From positions 1-28,866 of the forward strand of contig JAZPZD010000003.1 of assembly GCA_045544515.1 (NCBI GenBank): 28,866 bases of DNA, in the 5' to 3' direction. Positions within the stretch are counted from its first letter, which is position 1; each line of letters opens with the position of its first letter. Below the pieces are notes generated by a model. The model did not search any database, was not told where the DNA came from, and saw nothing but the letters and a program-made list of their open reading frames with translations. The stretch is from RGIG8748 sp045544515. Lineage in GTDB: Bacteria; Bacillota; Clostridia; UMGS1810. Made by a program: the position numbers and the translations under genes. Below are positions 1-8,876 of this stretch, piece by piece.

Positions 1-53
1 TGTTAGGCACGCCGCCAGCGTTCGTCCTGAGCCAGGATCAAACTCTCTAAAAA
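1..53 (-). rRNA. rrs: 16S ribosomal RNA, 5' end only (partial)
   Basis: Read on the minus strand, positions 46 down to 27 give the universal 16S 5' sequence AGAGTTTGATCCTGGCTCAG, followed by the conserved GACGAACGCTGGCGGCGTGC block. Only about the first 50 nt lie in the window and the gene continues past the left edge. By alignment with the E. coli numbering (position 8 is the A of AGAGTTTG) the mature 5' end should fall near position 53; that end is inferred. The gene is transcribed away from the glycogen operon. Confidence 0.97.
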
Positions 54-240
54 AATATCGTAAGCTCCGTAGAGCTTAAAAGTTTCTAGATAAGTTCATT
101 AGCTCATTAAAAACAACTAACGAAATTTACTAAAGTTAAAAAGTACTTGACGTACATTCTCAAATTAACGAGAACCTCTTTTACTTAATTATGCTGTTCA
201 TTTTTCAAAGACCAAGTGCCGCCCGCTCTCGCAAGCGACT
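54..240 (-). other. rRNA operon leader (pre-16S 5' region)
   Basis: This transcribed spacer lies between the rRNA promoter and the 16S gene on the minus strand. It contains TCTTTGAAAAATGAACA (around 195-211), the kind of conserved leader box found before Firmicutes 16S genes. It also contains a small hairpin, AAGCTC-TACG-GAGCTT (62-77), whose UACG loop is of the stable UNCG class, and a TTCTC/GAGAA stem-loop near 158-176. No coding potential is visible. A role in antitermination or processing is known for such leaders and is inferred here. Confidence 0.7.
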
Positions 241-245
241 TGTAT

Positions 246-274
246 ATGATACCACAACAAAAAAGGATTGTCAA
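246..274 (-). promoter_or_regulatory. Strong sigma-A promoter of the rRNA operon
   Basis: On the minus strand there is a perfect -35 box TTGACA (269-274), a 17-nt spacer and a -10 box TATCAT (246-251). The predicted start is near 239-240. A T/A-rich stretch directly upstream (275-300) could act as an UP element. Strength and spacing fit a stable-RNA promoter. Confidence 0.9.
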
Positions 275-462
275 CAGTTTTTTTGCTTATAAATAACTTA
301 TGTGACTTTTGCCTAATTGTGCCTTTTTGAAATGTCGGTTTTTAAGGAATTTTGCCATATTTAGCTATTTTTAACAATAAATATTTTAATAAACTCAATT
401 TTGGCAAAGATAGTTGTAAATATATTTGTTAAATTTTGATTATGGTCTTTTTTGGCGGGATA
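275..462. other. AT-rich divergent intergenic region between rrn and glgB
   Basis: This non-coding stretch lies between the divergent rRNA and glycogen promoters and is very rich in A and T. I see a repeated TGCCT word (around 309-325) and a loose dyad TTTGCC / GGCAAA (near 351-411), neither strong enough to call an operator. No open reading frame with a ribosome binding site was found. Confidence 0.5.
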
Positions 463-471
463 TGCTATAAT
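463..471 (+). promoter_or_regulatory. Extended -10 promoter of the glgBCDA operon
   Basis: TGC-TATAAT at 463-471 is an extended -10 element. No good -35 lies 17-18 nt upstream (the nearest hexamer is TGGTCT at 443-448), as is common for TGn promoters. It is followed by an AT-alternating stretch, then AAAAGGA (501-507), the ribosome binding site of glgB. It is about 40 nt upstream of the glgB start. Confidence 0.7.
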
Positions 472-515
472 ATATATATATTTTATATATTAATGAAAGA
501 AAAAGGATGTTATAT

Positions 516-2393
516 ATGGCAAAAAGCAAAACTACATTTGACGGATTTATAACTGATTTTCTTTGCGGAAACAGCATTGACGCATACAAATACCTTGGCT
601 GTCACAAAGACAAAGAGGGCTTTGTGTTCAGAGTGTGGGCACCCAGGGCAAAGAGCGTGCGTCTTACAGGAGATTTTAACAATTGGAACATAAACGATAT
701 ATATATGAAAAATCTGGGCTCGGGTATATGGGAGGCAACTGCCGAAAACGCCAAAATATATGATAACTACAAATATTGTATAGAGGCTCGCGACGGCAGG
801 ACCGTGCTGAAAAGCGACCCCTATGCCTTTCATAGTTGTACAAGACCCGAAAATGCAAGCAAGATTTATGATATAAGTGCATATAAATGGACAGACAATG
901 TTTATATGAAAAACAGAAAAAAACTAAACCACTTTGAAAGTCCGATGAACATCTATGAGGTTCACCTGGGCTCGTGGATGAGATACCCCGACGGGAATTT
1001 TTATAATTACCGCGACCTTGCTAAAAAGCTGGCAAAGTATGTAAAGGATATGGGCTACACACACATAGAAATTATGCCTGTGTCGGAATACCCCTTTGAC
1101 CCGTCGTGGGGATATCAGGTTACAGGGTACTATGCACCCACATCCCGCTATGGCACGCCCGAGGACTTTGCCGCGTTTGTGGATATTATGCACGAAAACG
1201 GCATTGGCGTAATTGCAGACTGGGTGGGGGCACACTTTCCGAAAGACGCAAACGGGCTATACGAGTTTGACGGTACGAGCTGTTATGAGTATGAAGACCC
1301 CTTAAAAAGAGAACACCCCGACTGGCACACGATGATATTTGACTACGGCAAGGGCGAAGTAATGAGCTTTCTTATATCAAATGTCATCTTCTGGCAGGAG
1401 GTATATCACATAGACGGCATAAGAGTAGATGCCGTTGCATCTATGCTGTATCTTGACTACGGCAAAAAAGACGGGCAGTGGAGAGCCAATGTGTTTGGCG
1501 GAAATTACAATCTGGAGGCGATTGACTTTCTTAAAAAGTTAAACACAGCCTCATTTGGATACAATCCCTCTGTTCTTATGATTGCAGAGGAGTCCACGGC
1601 GTTTCCTATGGTTACAAAGCCGGTGTACGACGGCGGTCTTGGCTTTAACTTCAAGTGGAATATGGGCTGGATGAACGATATGCTCGACTATATGTCCACC
1701 GACCCTCTCTTTAGAAAGGGAAAGCACAATAATTTGACATTCTCTCTGACATATGCTTTTTCGGAAAACTTTGTCCTTCCGCTCTCGCACGACGAGGTGG
1801 TACACGGAAAATGCTCAATGCTGGGCAAGATGGCAGGGCTCTATGAGGATAAGTTTGCAAATCTTCGTACATTCTACGGATATATGATGGCACATCCCGG
1901 CAAAAAGCTCTCGTTTATGGGCAATGAGTTTGCACAGTTTATAGAGTGGGATTTTGCAAAGGAATTAGACTGGCTCCTGCTTGGCTATGATATGCACAAA
2001 AAGATGCACAGGTTTGTAAAGGATTTAAACAAATTCTATCTGGAAAACTCTCCTCTGTGGGAAAACGACAGTGACTGGAACGGCTTTGGGTGGATTTGTG
2101 CAGATGACAGCGACCAGTCTGTGGTGTCATTTAGGCGAATAGACAAAAACGGCGACGAAATCATCGCCGTCTGCAACTTCTGCCCCGTTACAAGAAAGAA
2201 TTACCGCATAGGTCTGCCATACAACGGAGAGCTAATGTGCGTATTTACAAGCACCAAAAAAATCTACGGCGGAAGCGGAGAAAGAATTGCCAAGGCAAAA
2301 GCCGAAAAAATCCCTATGCACGGTATGGATTACAGTGCCAAGCTGACTGTACCTGCACTTTCTGTTTGTTATTATAAGCACACCAAAATATAA
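516..2393 (+). CDS. glgB: 1,4-alpha-glucan branching enzyme GlgB (GH13)
   Basis: This enzyme cuts alpha-1,4-glucan chains and transfers them to form alpha-1,6 branches in glycogen, in the cytoplasm. An N-terminal CBM48-like domain (about 35-115, with VWAPRA and GDFNNWN) is followed by a GH13 barrel and a beta-rich C-terminal domain. Catalytic motifs are GIRVDAV (nucleophile Asp305), AEEST (acid/base Glu around 358-359) and LSHDEVV (His425-Asp426). The 625-aa length is normal. I chose the ATG at 516 because AAAAGGA (501-507) sits 8 nt before it; the earlier in-frame ATG at 507 overlaps that site. It is first in a four-gene glycogen synthesis operon. One oddity: conserved region I reads DWVGAHF, where the family usually has DWVPGHF or DWVPAHF. 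Confidence 0.96.
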   Translation: MAKSKTTFDGFITDFLCGNSIDAYKYLGCHKDKEGFVFRVWAPRAKSVRLTGDFNNWNINDIYMKNLGSGIWEATAENAKIYDNYKYCIEARDGRTVLKSDPYAFHSCTRPENASKIYDISAYKWTDNVYMKNRKKLNHFESPMNIYEVHLGSWMRYPDGNFYNYRDLAKKLAKYVKDMGYTHIEIMPVSEYPFDPSWGYQVTGYYAPTSRYGTPEDFAAFVDIMHENGIGVIADWVGAHFPKDANGLYEFDGTSCYEYEDPLKREHPDWHTMIFDYGKGEVMSFLISNVIFWQEVYHIDGIRVDAVASMLYLDYGKKDGQWRANVFGGNYNLEAIDFLKKLNTASFGYNPSVLMIAEESTAFPMVTKPVYDGGLGFNFKWNMGWMNDMLDYMSTDPLFRKGKHNNLTFSLTYAFSENFVLPLSHDEVVHGKCSMLGKMAGLYEDKFANLRTFYGYMMAHPGKKLSFMGNEFAQFIEWDFAKELDWLLLGYDMHKKMHRFVKDLNKFYLENSPLWENDSDWNGFGWICADDSDQSVVSFRRIDKNGDEIIAVCNFCPVTRKNYRIGLPYNGELMCVFTSTKKIYGGSGERIAKAKAEKIPMHGMDYSAKLTVPALSVCYYKHTKI

Positions 2394-2415
2394 AGTCTAC
2401 ATTGGAGGTAGTATT

Positions 2416-3600
2416 ATGTATTCAGGTTCTATGAGCAAGGAATGTATTGCAATGCTTCTTGCAGGAGGCCAGGGCAGCAGGCTGATGGTGCTTACCGAAA
2501 AAACCGCAAAGCCCGCAGTACCCTTTGGCGGAAAGTACAGAATTATAGATTTTCCGCTGTCTAACTGCGTAAATTCGGGCATTGACACTGTGGGCATTAT
2601 GACACAGTATCAGCCGCTGGAGCTAAACGACTATATAGGAAACGGAGGCCCCTGGGGACTTAACCGAAACTTTGGCGGGGTTCATGTTCTTCCGCCGTAT
2701 TCCAAGAGCAAAAAAAGCGAGTGGTACAAGGGAACTGCAAACGCAATATACCAGAACATCCGCTTTGTAGACCGATACAATCCCAAGTATGTCCTTGTAC
2801 TTTCGGGTGACCATATTTATAAAATGGACTATGCCAAGATGCTCAAATTCCACAAGCAGAACAATTCGGAATGTACGATAGCTGTGCTCGATGTTCCCAT
2901 AGAAGAGGCATCGAGATTTGGAATTATGAACACCAATGACGACAACTCCATATATGAATTTGAAGAAAAACCCAAAAAGCCCAAGAGCACCAAGGCGTCT
3001 ATGGGTGTGTATCTGTTTAACTGGGAAATATTAAGAAAATATTTAATAGACGACGAACATACCGAGGGCTCGTCAAACGACTTTGGAAAAGATATTATAC
3101 CAAAGCTGCTCTCCGACAAAAGAAGGCTCTTTGCCTACGGTTTTGACGGATACTGGAAAGATGTGGGTACAATCCAGAGTCTGTGGGAGGCAAATATGGA
3201 CTTAATCGACGACGATATCCCCATAGAATTAAAGGACCCCGAATTTAAGATTTATGCGAGAAACTACGCACACCCGTCGAGCTATGTTTCCAAAGATGCC
3301 AAAATCTCGGATTCGCTCATTACCGAGGGTTGTTCGGTTGAAGGCGAGGTAATTCACTCGGTAATATCCACAGGCTGTATAGTAGAAAAAGGTGCAGTTA
3401 TCAAAAACGCCTTTGTAATGCCAAACACTGTGGTTAAAAAAGGTGCACTCGTTCAGTACGCCATAGTAAGCGAAAACTGCATAATAGGCGAAAACGCCGT
3501 AATAGGTACGCCTTGCGAAAATCCTGATGCGATAAAGAAAAACATATGCGTTATTGCCAAAGACATAGTAGTGGGCGATAACGAGGTTGTAACAGAGTAA
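2416..3600 (+). CDS. glgC: Glucose-1-phosphate adenylyltransferase, catalytic subunit GlgC
   Basis: It makes ADP-glucose and pyrophosphate from glucose-1-phosphate and ATP, the committed step of bacterial glycogen synthesis. The nucleotidyltransferase domain starts with AMLLAGGQGSRL, followed by KPAVPFGGKYRIIDF, the catalytic-site segment LSGDHIYKMDY and FEEKP. The C-terminal third is a left-handed beta-helix of hexapeptide-like repeats (about 290-380). The length of 394 aa is typical. The start at 2416 has GGAGG seven bases upstream (2404-2408). It lies 22 nt after glgB and 16 nt before glgD; the pairing with glgD suggests a GlgC-GlgD hetero-oligomer as known in Bacillus and Clostridia. Confidence 0.96.
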   Translation: MYSGSMSKECIAMLLAGGQGSRLMVLTEKTAKPAVPFGGKYRIIDFPLSNCVNSGIDTVGIMTQYQPLELNDYIGNGGPWGLNRNFGGVHVLPPYSKSKKSEWYKGTANAIYQNIRFVDRYNPKYVLVLSGDHIYKMDYAKMLKFHKQNNSECTIAVLDVPIEEASRFGIMNTNDDNSIYEFEEKPKKPKSTKASMGVYLFNWEILRKYLIDDEHTEGSSNDFGKDIIPKLLSDKRRLFAYGFDGYWKDVGTIQSLWEANMDLIDDDIPIELKDPEFKIYARNYAHPSSYVSKDAKISDSLITEGCSVEGEVIHSVISTGCIVEKGAVIKNAFVMPNTVVKKGALVQYAIVSENCIIGENAVIGTPCENPDAIKKNICVIAKDIVVGDNEVVTE

Positions 3601-3616
3601 GGGGGGCGGACAGATT

Positions 3617-4732
3617 ATGAATATGACAGGAATTATATTTTCCAATATATACGATACACCTATGGGCGAGCTTACCAAAAAAAGAACAGTTGCGTCTATG
3701 CCCTTTGGCGGAAGATATCGTTTTATAGACTTTGTGCTGTCTAATATGGTAAATTCCAGCGTTTCTTCTATCGGCGTTATTACAAAATACAACTATCAGT
3801 CGCTTATGGACCACCTGGGCGGCGGCTCGGAATGGGATCTTAACAGAAAAGATGCCAACCTCTATATCCTCCCGCCATTTGCAACAGGTGTGACCAACAT
3901 ATACAGAGGCAATCTCGAGGCTCTCTATAATGCGATATCGTTTTTAAATGCTACCAAGCCAGACTATGTTGTGCTTTGCGATACCACAGTTATCTGCAAT
4001 ATCGACTACCACGAGGCTTTAAAATCGCATATAGAATCGGGGGCAGATGTTACAGCAATATGCAACAGCCACATAGAAGACTACGAATGTGACTCAAACG
4101 ACCTTGTAATCACCGAAAAAGACGGCATTGTAGACGACCTTGCAATAGGCTATATGCTGGGCGAAAACTCCAAAGTGGGTATGGGTATGTTTATAATAGA
4201 CAGAAAGTCACTAATCGACATAATAAACAACTATGTTTCCAGAGGAAGATACAGCTTTGAAAAGGACTTCCTCCTTACCAGCTTTGTGAATAAGTCCATC
4301 AAAATAAACGCATACGAATTTAAAGGTGCGGTGCTTAGAAACCACAACATTGTGTCTTACTTCAAAAACAGCTTCAAGCTGATGCAACCCGATATCAAAA
4401 AGGACATCTTTAAGCGTGAGGCAGTAATAAGAACCAAGGTGCGTGACGAGGCTCCCACATTCTACCACAAAGGCAGCGTGGTAAAGGAATGTCTTTTGGC
4501 TGACGGCTGCGAAATAAAGGGAACTGTGGAAAACTCCATACTCTTTAGAGGCGTAACCGTAGAAGAGGGTGCCGTTGTGCGAAATTCCATAGTGATGCAG
4601 GGCACAACGATAAAGAAAAATGCCTCCATAAACTATGCGATTATTGACAAAGATGTTGATATTTCGCAGGGCACAGCCCTGATGGGTGCTCCCCTTACCC
4701 CGATAATAATCCACAAGGGACAAAAAATCTGA
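3617..4732 (+). CDS. glgD: GlgD, non-catalytic/regulatory subunit of ADP-glucose pyrophosphorylase
   Basis: This is a paralogue of the preceding GlgC. It shares MPFGGRYRFIDFVLSN, the LNRKDANLYILPPF segment and the C-terminal beta-helix repeats. The N-terminal GGxGxRL nucleotide-binding loop is replaced by NIYDTPMGELTKKRT, and the catalytic segment SGDHIYKMDY has become CDTTVICNIDY. These losses are the known signature of GlgD, which modulates GlgC rather than carrying most of the activity. The length of 371 aa is normal. A G-rich ribosome binding site (3601-3606) precedes the start. It is third in the glg operon. Confidence 0.95.
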   Translation: MNMTGIIFSNIYDTPMGELTKKRTVASMPFGGRYRFIDFVLSNMVNSSVSSIGVITKYNYQSLMDHLGGGSEWDLNRKDANLYILPPFATGVTNIYRGNLEALYNAISFLNATKPDYVVLCDTTVICNIDYHEALKSHIESGADVTAICNSHIEDYECDSNDLVITEKDGIVDDLAIGYMLGENSKVGMGMFIIDRKSLIDIINNYVSRGRYSFEKDFLLTSFVNKSIKINAYEFKGAVLRNHNIVSYFKNSFKLMQPDIKKDIFKREAVIRTKVRDEAPTFYHKGSVVKECLLADGCEIKGTVENSILFRGVTVEEGAVVRNSIVMQGTTIKKNASINYAIIDKDVDISQGTALMGAPLTPIIIHKGQKI

Positions 4733-4770
4733 CATTATAGAAATTTTACAATAAAGGATGGTTCTAACAT

Positions 4771-6219
4771 ATGAAAATATTATTTGCAGCAAGCGAGGCT
4801 GCACCTTTTGCAAAATCGGGCGGTCTTGGAGATGTGGCAGGTGCTCTGCCTCAAGCCCTTTCCAAAATAAAGGGTAACGAGGTATGCGTGATACTGCCCT
4901 ACTACGCATCGATTAAAAACAACCCCGATACAGATGCCGAATATGTAGGCAATATGTATGTGCCTCTTGCGTGGCGAAATGTATATGCAGGCGTGTTCAA
5001 AAAGGTCATCAAAAACAAAGGTGTCGGCAAAAACAAGCGAAACGACCTGGTGTACTATTTTATAGATAACGAATACTACTTTAACAGACCCAATCTCTAT
5101 GGCGACTGCGACGACGGAGAGAGATTTGCGTTCTTTTCCAAGGCGGTTTTGGAGTGCTTGACCTTAATCGGCTTCAAACCCGATATAATCCACGCAAACG
5201 ACTGGCAGACAGGGTTTATCCCCTTGTTTTTAAAGGCACACTACATGAGGCTCGACTTCTACAAGGATATACGCACTGTGTACACAATCCACAATATAGA
5301 GTATCAGGGCAAGGCGGACCCCGACTTTTTGACCGAGGTGTTGGGTGTAGACGAAAGCTACCGTAACATATGCACCTTTGACAACCTTATAAACTCTATG
5401 AAAACTGCCATTGTCCTCTGTGACAAGCTGACTACCGTATCGGAAACATATGCCCACGAGATACGGTATGCCTACTTTGCAAACGGATTGGAAAGCGTAA
5501 TAAACGAAAACGCCTACAAGCTCTCGGGCGTGGTTAACGGCATAGATACAGACTTCTACAATCCGCAAAAAGATGCCAACATTCCCTTTGAATTCAAGGC
5601 AACAGACCTTGTCGGCAAAGAAAAGTGCAAAGAGTATCTTCAGGAAAAGTTAGGTCTTAAAAAGGACAAAGACATCCCGATTGTAGCGATAGTGAGCCGT
5701 CTTGTAAAGCACAAGGGGCTTGAGCTTGTGGAAGGCGTAATAAACGAGCTTGCAAACGAAAACATACAGCTTGTGGTACTGGGAACGGGCGATAGTAAAT
5801 ATGAGGATATGTTTAAATTTATGGACTATACACATTCCGACAAGGTGTCTGCCAATATCACATTTTCTTCTTCTCTGGCAAGCGAAATCTATGCAGGTGC
5901 GGATTTTCTGCTTATGCCGTCAAAGAGTGAGCCTTGCGGACTTTCGCAGTTAATCGCAATGAGATACGGCACAATCCCGATAGTAAGGGAAACGGGCGGT
6001 CTTGTAGATACCGTACCCCCGCTTAACCCCGAAACGCTCGACGGTATGGGTATAACATTTAAGGTGTTTAACGCTCACGATATGCTGGACGCAGTAAAAA
6101 GGGCGGCGGAATTTTATAAAGATACCGACAGGTTAAACAAGTTCCGCTCAAAGCTCATAAAGTACGACAGCAGTTGGAAAAAGAGTGCAGACAGGTATAT
6201 GGAAATTTATTCATCATAA
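4771..6219 (+). CDS. glgA: Glycogen synthase GlgA (GT5, ADP-glucose dependent)
   Basis: It transfers glucose from ADP-glucose to the non-reducing ends of glycogen. The N-terminal KSGGLGDVAGALP (Lys15-Gly18, the ADP-glucose KxGGL site), HANDWQTGF and EPCGLSQL with retaining GT-B glutamate Glu387 are all present. The length of 482 aa is typical. The start is supported by AAAGGA (4753-4758), at a slightly long 12-nt spacing, and by homology of MKILFAASEAAPF to family N-termini. It is last in the glgBCDA operon, 38 nt after glgD, and is followed by a clear terminator at 6233. Confidence 0.97.
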   Translation: MKILFAASEAAPFAKSGGLGDVAGALPQALSKIKGNEVCVILPYYASIKNNPDTDAEYVGNMYVPLAWRNVYAGVFKKVIKNKGVGKNKRNDLVYYFIDNEYYFNRPNLYGDCDDGERFAFFSKAVLECLTLIGFKPDIIHANDWQTGFIPLFLKAHYMRLDFYKDIRTVYTIHNIEYQGKADPDFLTEVLGVDESYRNICTFDNLINSMKTAIVLCDKLTTVSETYAHEIRYAYFANGLESVINENAYKLSGVVNGIDTDFYNPQKDANIPFEFKATDLVGKEKCKEYLQEKLGLKKDKDIPIVAIVSRLVKHKGLELVEGVINELANENIQLVVLGTGDSKYEDMFKFMDYTHSDKVSANITFSSSLASEIYAGADFLLMPSKSEPCGLSQLIAMRYGTIPIVRETGGLVDTVPPLNPETLDGMGITFKVFNAHDMLDAVKRAAEFYKDTDRLNKFRSKLIKYDSSWKKSADRYMEIYSS

Positions 6220-6232
6220 TATACTGTTTAAA

Positions 6233-6268
6233 AGCGGTGCAATTTTTTGCTTTTGCACCGCTGTTTTG
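6233..6268 (+). terminator. Rho-independent terminator of glgBCDA
   Basis: AGCGGTGCAA (6233-6242) pairs with TTGCACCGCT (6253-6262), a 10-bp stem with a T-rich 10-nt loop. It is followed by GTTTTGC and sits 13 nt after the glgA stop. It separates the synthesis operon from glgP, which has its own promoter. Confidence 0.85.
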
Positions 6269-6299
6269 CATCAAAATACACAAACATTAGTATATTGCG

Positions 6300-6329
6300 T
6301 AGACAATGCATACCTTTTTGGTGTATAAT
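6300..6329 (+). promoter_or_regulatory. Sigma-A promoter of glgP
   Basis: There is a -10 box TATAAT (6324-6329) and a -35-like box TAGACA (6300-6305) with an 18-nt spacer. ATTG-N6-CAAT forms a short dyad overlapping the -35 region (6295-6308) and might be an operator, but this is weak. The presence of a separate promoter suggests that degradation can be expressed independently of synthesis. Confidence 0.75.
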
Positions 6330-6371
6330 GATACAGTAAATAAATTCAGATAAGAAGGATGATTTTTAAAA

Positions 6372-8846
6372 ATGGCTCAAGAAAAGAAATCCGCAGCAAA
6401 AACTGCAGCAAAACCAAAAAAAGCTCCCGCAGCCAAACAAAGCGCGGCAAAGCTTAATCCTATGGCACTTATGGACGAAAAGTGCAAAAACAACTTTGGC
6501 TGCGACATCTCTGAAGCTACAAAAATGCAGGTTTATGAGGTACTCTGCATGGTTGTAAGGGATATCCTTGCAGACAAGAATGCCGACTTTAAAAAGAAAA
6601 CAGCCAAAAATGAGGACAAACAGGTTTTCTATATGTCGATGGAGTTCCTTGTGGGTACATCACTAAGAAACAACCTGTGCAACCTTATGATAGAGGGTGA
6701 CTTTAGAAAAGCACTCAAGGAAATTGACATAAACATAGACGAAATATACGAAATCGAACCCGATGCAGGTCTGGGTAACGGCGGTCTTGGAAGACTGGCA
6801 TCCTGCTATATGGACTCTCTTACATCGCTGGGTATCCCTGCAACAGGATATTCCATACGATACGAATTCGGTATATTCAAGCAGAAGATTATAGACGGCT
6901 GGCAGATGGAATTTCCCGATGACTGGCTGGGTCTTGGCGATGTGTGGCTAAAGGCACGCTCCGACGAAGCCGTAGAGGTTAAATTCGGCGGCAAGGTCAA
7001 CGAGTGGTTTGACGAAAACGGCTACCACGCAGACCACACCGACTACAGCGTGGTATTGGCTGTTCCTTATGATATGCTCATTTCGGGTTACAACACCGAT
7101 GCTGTAAACAAGCTCGTTCTCTGGAGTGCCAAGTCGCCCAAGAGATTTGATATGAACGCCTTTTCCAGAGGCGACTATGCCAAGGCGATAGAAGAAAACA
7201 CCAAGGCAGAGGTTATCTCCAAGGTGCTCTACCCTGCCGATGACCATATGGACGGCAAGATACTAAGAATAAAACAGCAGTACTTCTTTGTAAGTGCGTC
7301 GCTCCAGACAATAACCAAAAAGCACTTTGCAAAATACTCAACTCTCGATAACCTTGCAGACAAGGTGTCTGTTCACATAAACGACACCCACCCTGCACTT
7401 TGCGTGCCCGAGCTTATGCGAATTCTTATGGACGACTATAACTACGGCTGGGACGATGCTTGGCAGATATGTCAGAAAACCCTCTCCTACACCAACCACA
7501 CCGTAATGAGTGAGGCTCTGGAAAGATGGTCGGAGACTATGTTTAAAGACCAGCTACCCAGAATTTATCAGATAGTAGCAGAGATTAACCGCAGACTTCT
7601 TATAGAATTAAACAACATCTACACGGGCGACCACGCCAAGATAGAATATATGGCAGTTATTGCAAACGGCGAGGTTCGTATGGCAAACCTTTGTCTTGCG
7701 TGCTGTCACACAGTAAACGGCGTATCAAAGCTGCATAGCGAAATACTTGTAAACAGTATTTTCCGAGATTACTACAACATTGACAACTCCAAGTTTACCA
7801 ATGTAACCAACGGTATCGCATACAGAAGATGGCTCTGTCAGTCCAATCCGCTGCTTACAGACTTCCTCACAGAAAAAATCGGCGGCGGATTTAAAAAGGA
7901 TTCTCAAAAATTAGAAAAATTGCTCGACTTTAAGGGCGACAAGGAAACACTCGATGCCCTCTTTGATATCAAACACAAAAACAAGGAGCGTCTTGCAGAT
8001 TATATCTTAAAGGCAAACGGCATCAAGGTGGACCCAAGTTCCATATTTGATGTACAGATTAAAAGACTTCACGAGTACAAAAGACAGCTTCTTAATGTAT
8101 TGCAGATACTGCATATGTACAGATACATCAAAGAAAACCCCAATGCCCCCTTTGTGCCGAGAACATTTATCTTTGCGGCAAAGGCATCTGCGGGATACTT
8201 TATGGCAAAGCAGATAATCCGCCTTATCTGTGCAGTGGCTAACACCGTAAACTCCGACCCAATCGTAAGAGACAAATTAAAGGTTGTATTTATCGAGGAT
8301 TACAGAGTTTCGCTTGCCGAAATCATAATCCCTGCAGCAGATATATCCGAGCAGATTTCCATTGCAGGCAAGGAAGCCTCGGGAACGGGCAATATGAAGC
8401 TTATGATTAACGGTGCTGTGACACTGGGTACCCTCGACGGTGCCAATGTGGAAATCGCCGAGCAGGTAGGAAATGACAATATATTCCTCTTTGGTCTTAA
8501 ATCTCACGAAGTAGATGAGCTGTGGCGTCAGGGCTACTCGCCTCTCGACTATGTAAACGGCAACGAGGATTTAAAAGCGGTGCTGGAAATGCTTACATCC
8601 AATGTGTTAGGTGCCCGCTTTGACGATGTGGCAAAATCGCTCCTTACAAACGCCTTTGGCACAGCAGATGCGTATATGACACTGGCGGACTTTGAATCCT
8701 ACAAAAACGCACAATCTCTGGTAGGAAAGACTTACGAGGACAAATACAAATTTATGGATATGTCGCTAATTAATATTGCAAAGGCAGGAATTTTCTCGTC
8801 TGACAGGGCAATAAGCGAATATGCTAAAAATATTTGGAAACTATAA
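6372..8846 (+). CDS. glgP: Glycogen/maltodextrin phosphorylase GlgP (GT35)
   Basis: This PLP-dependent enzyme releases glucose-1-phosphate from the non-reducing ends of glycogen. The core starts near residue 30 and shows YMSMEFLVG, GLGNGGLGRLASCYMDS, FAAKASAGYFMAKQ and the cofactor-binding motif EASGTGNMK, whose PLP lysine is Lys676. The length of 824 aa is normal for the bacterial type. Residues 2-27 are an extra Lys/Ala-rich, low-complexity segment (for example SAAKTAAKPKKAPAAK), probably disordered and strongly basic; the family core does not need it. The start is supported by AAGAAGGA (6352-6359) and there is no later ATG that would remove only the tail. It forms an operon with the downstream amylase. 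Confidence 0.96.
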   Translation: MAQEKKSAAKTAAKPKKAPAAKQSAAKLNPMALMDEKCKNNFGCDISEATKMQVYEVLCMVVRDILADKNADFKKKTAKNEDKQVFYMSMEFLVGTSLRNNLCNLMIEGDFRKALKEIDINIDEIYEIEPDAGLGNGGLGRLASCYMDSLTSLGIPATGYSIRYEFGIFKQKIIDGWQMEFPDDWLGLGDVWLKARSDEAVEVKFGGKVNEWFDENGYHADHTDYSVVLAVPYDMLISGYNTDAVNKLVLWSAKSPKRFDMNAFSRGDYAKAIEENTKAEVISKVLYPADDHMDGKILRIKQQYFFVSASLQTITKKHFAKYSTLDNLADKVSVHINDTHPALCVPELMRILMDDYNYGWDDAWQICQKTLSYTNHTVMSEALERWSETMFKDQLPRIYQIVAEINRRLLIELNNIYTGDHAKIEYMAVIANGEVRMANLCLACCHTVNGVSKLHSEILVNSIFRDYYNIDNSKFTNVTNGIAYRRWLCQSNPLLTDFLTEKIGGGFKKDSQKLEKLLDFKGDKETLDALFDIKHKNKERLADYILKANGIKVDPSSIFDVQIKRLHEYKRQLLNVLQILHMYRYIKENPNAPFVPRTFIFAAKASAGYFMAKQIIRLICAVANTVNSDPIVRDKLKVVFIEDYRVSLAEIIIPAADISEQISIAGKEASGTGNMKLMINGAVTLGTLDGANVEIAEQVGNDNIFLFGLKSHEVDELWRQGYSPLDYVNGNEDLKAVLEMLTSNVLGARFDDVAKSLLTNAFGTADAYMTLADFESYKNAQSLVGKTYEDKYKFMDMSLINIAKAGIFSSDRAISEYAKNIWKL

Positions 8847-8876
8847 GTACAAAACAAAAATCTGGTGGGATTTTTT

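Noticed and set aside
507..515. Upstream ATG as the glgB start
   Set aside because: It overlaps the AAAAGGA ribosome binding site; the ATG at 516 has correct spacing.
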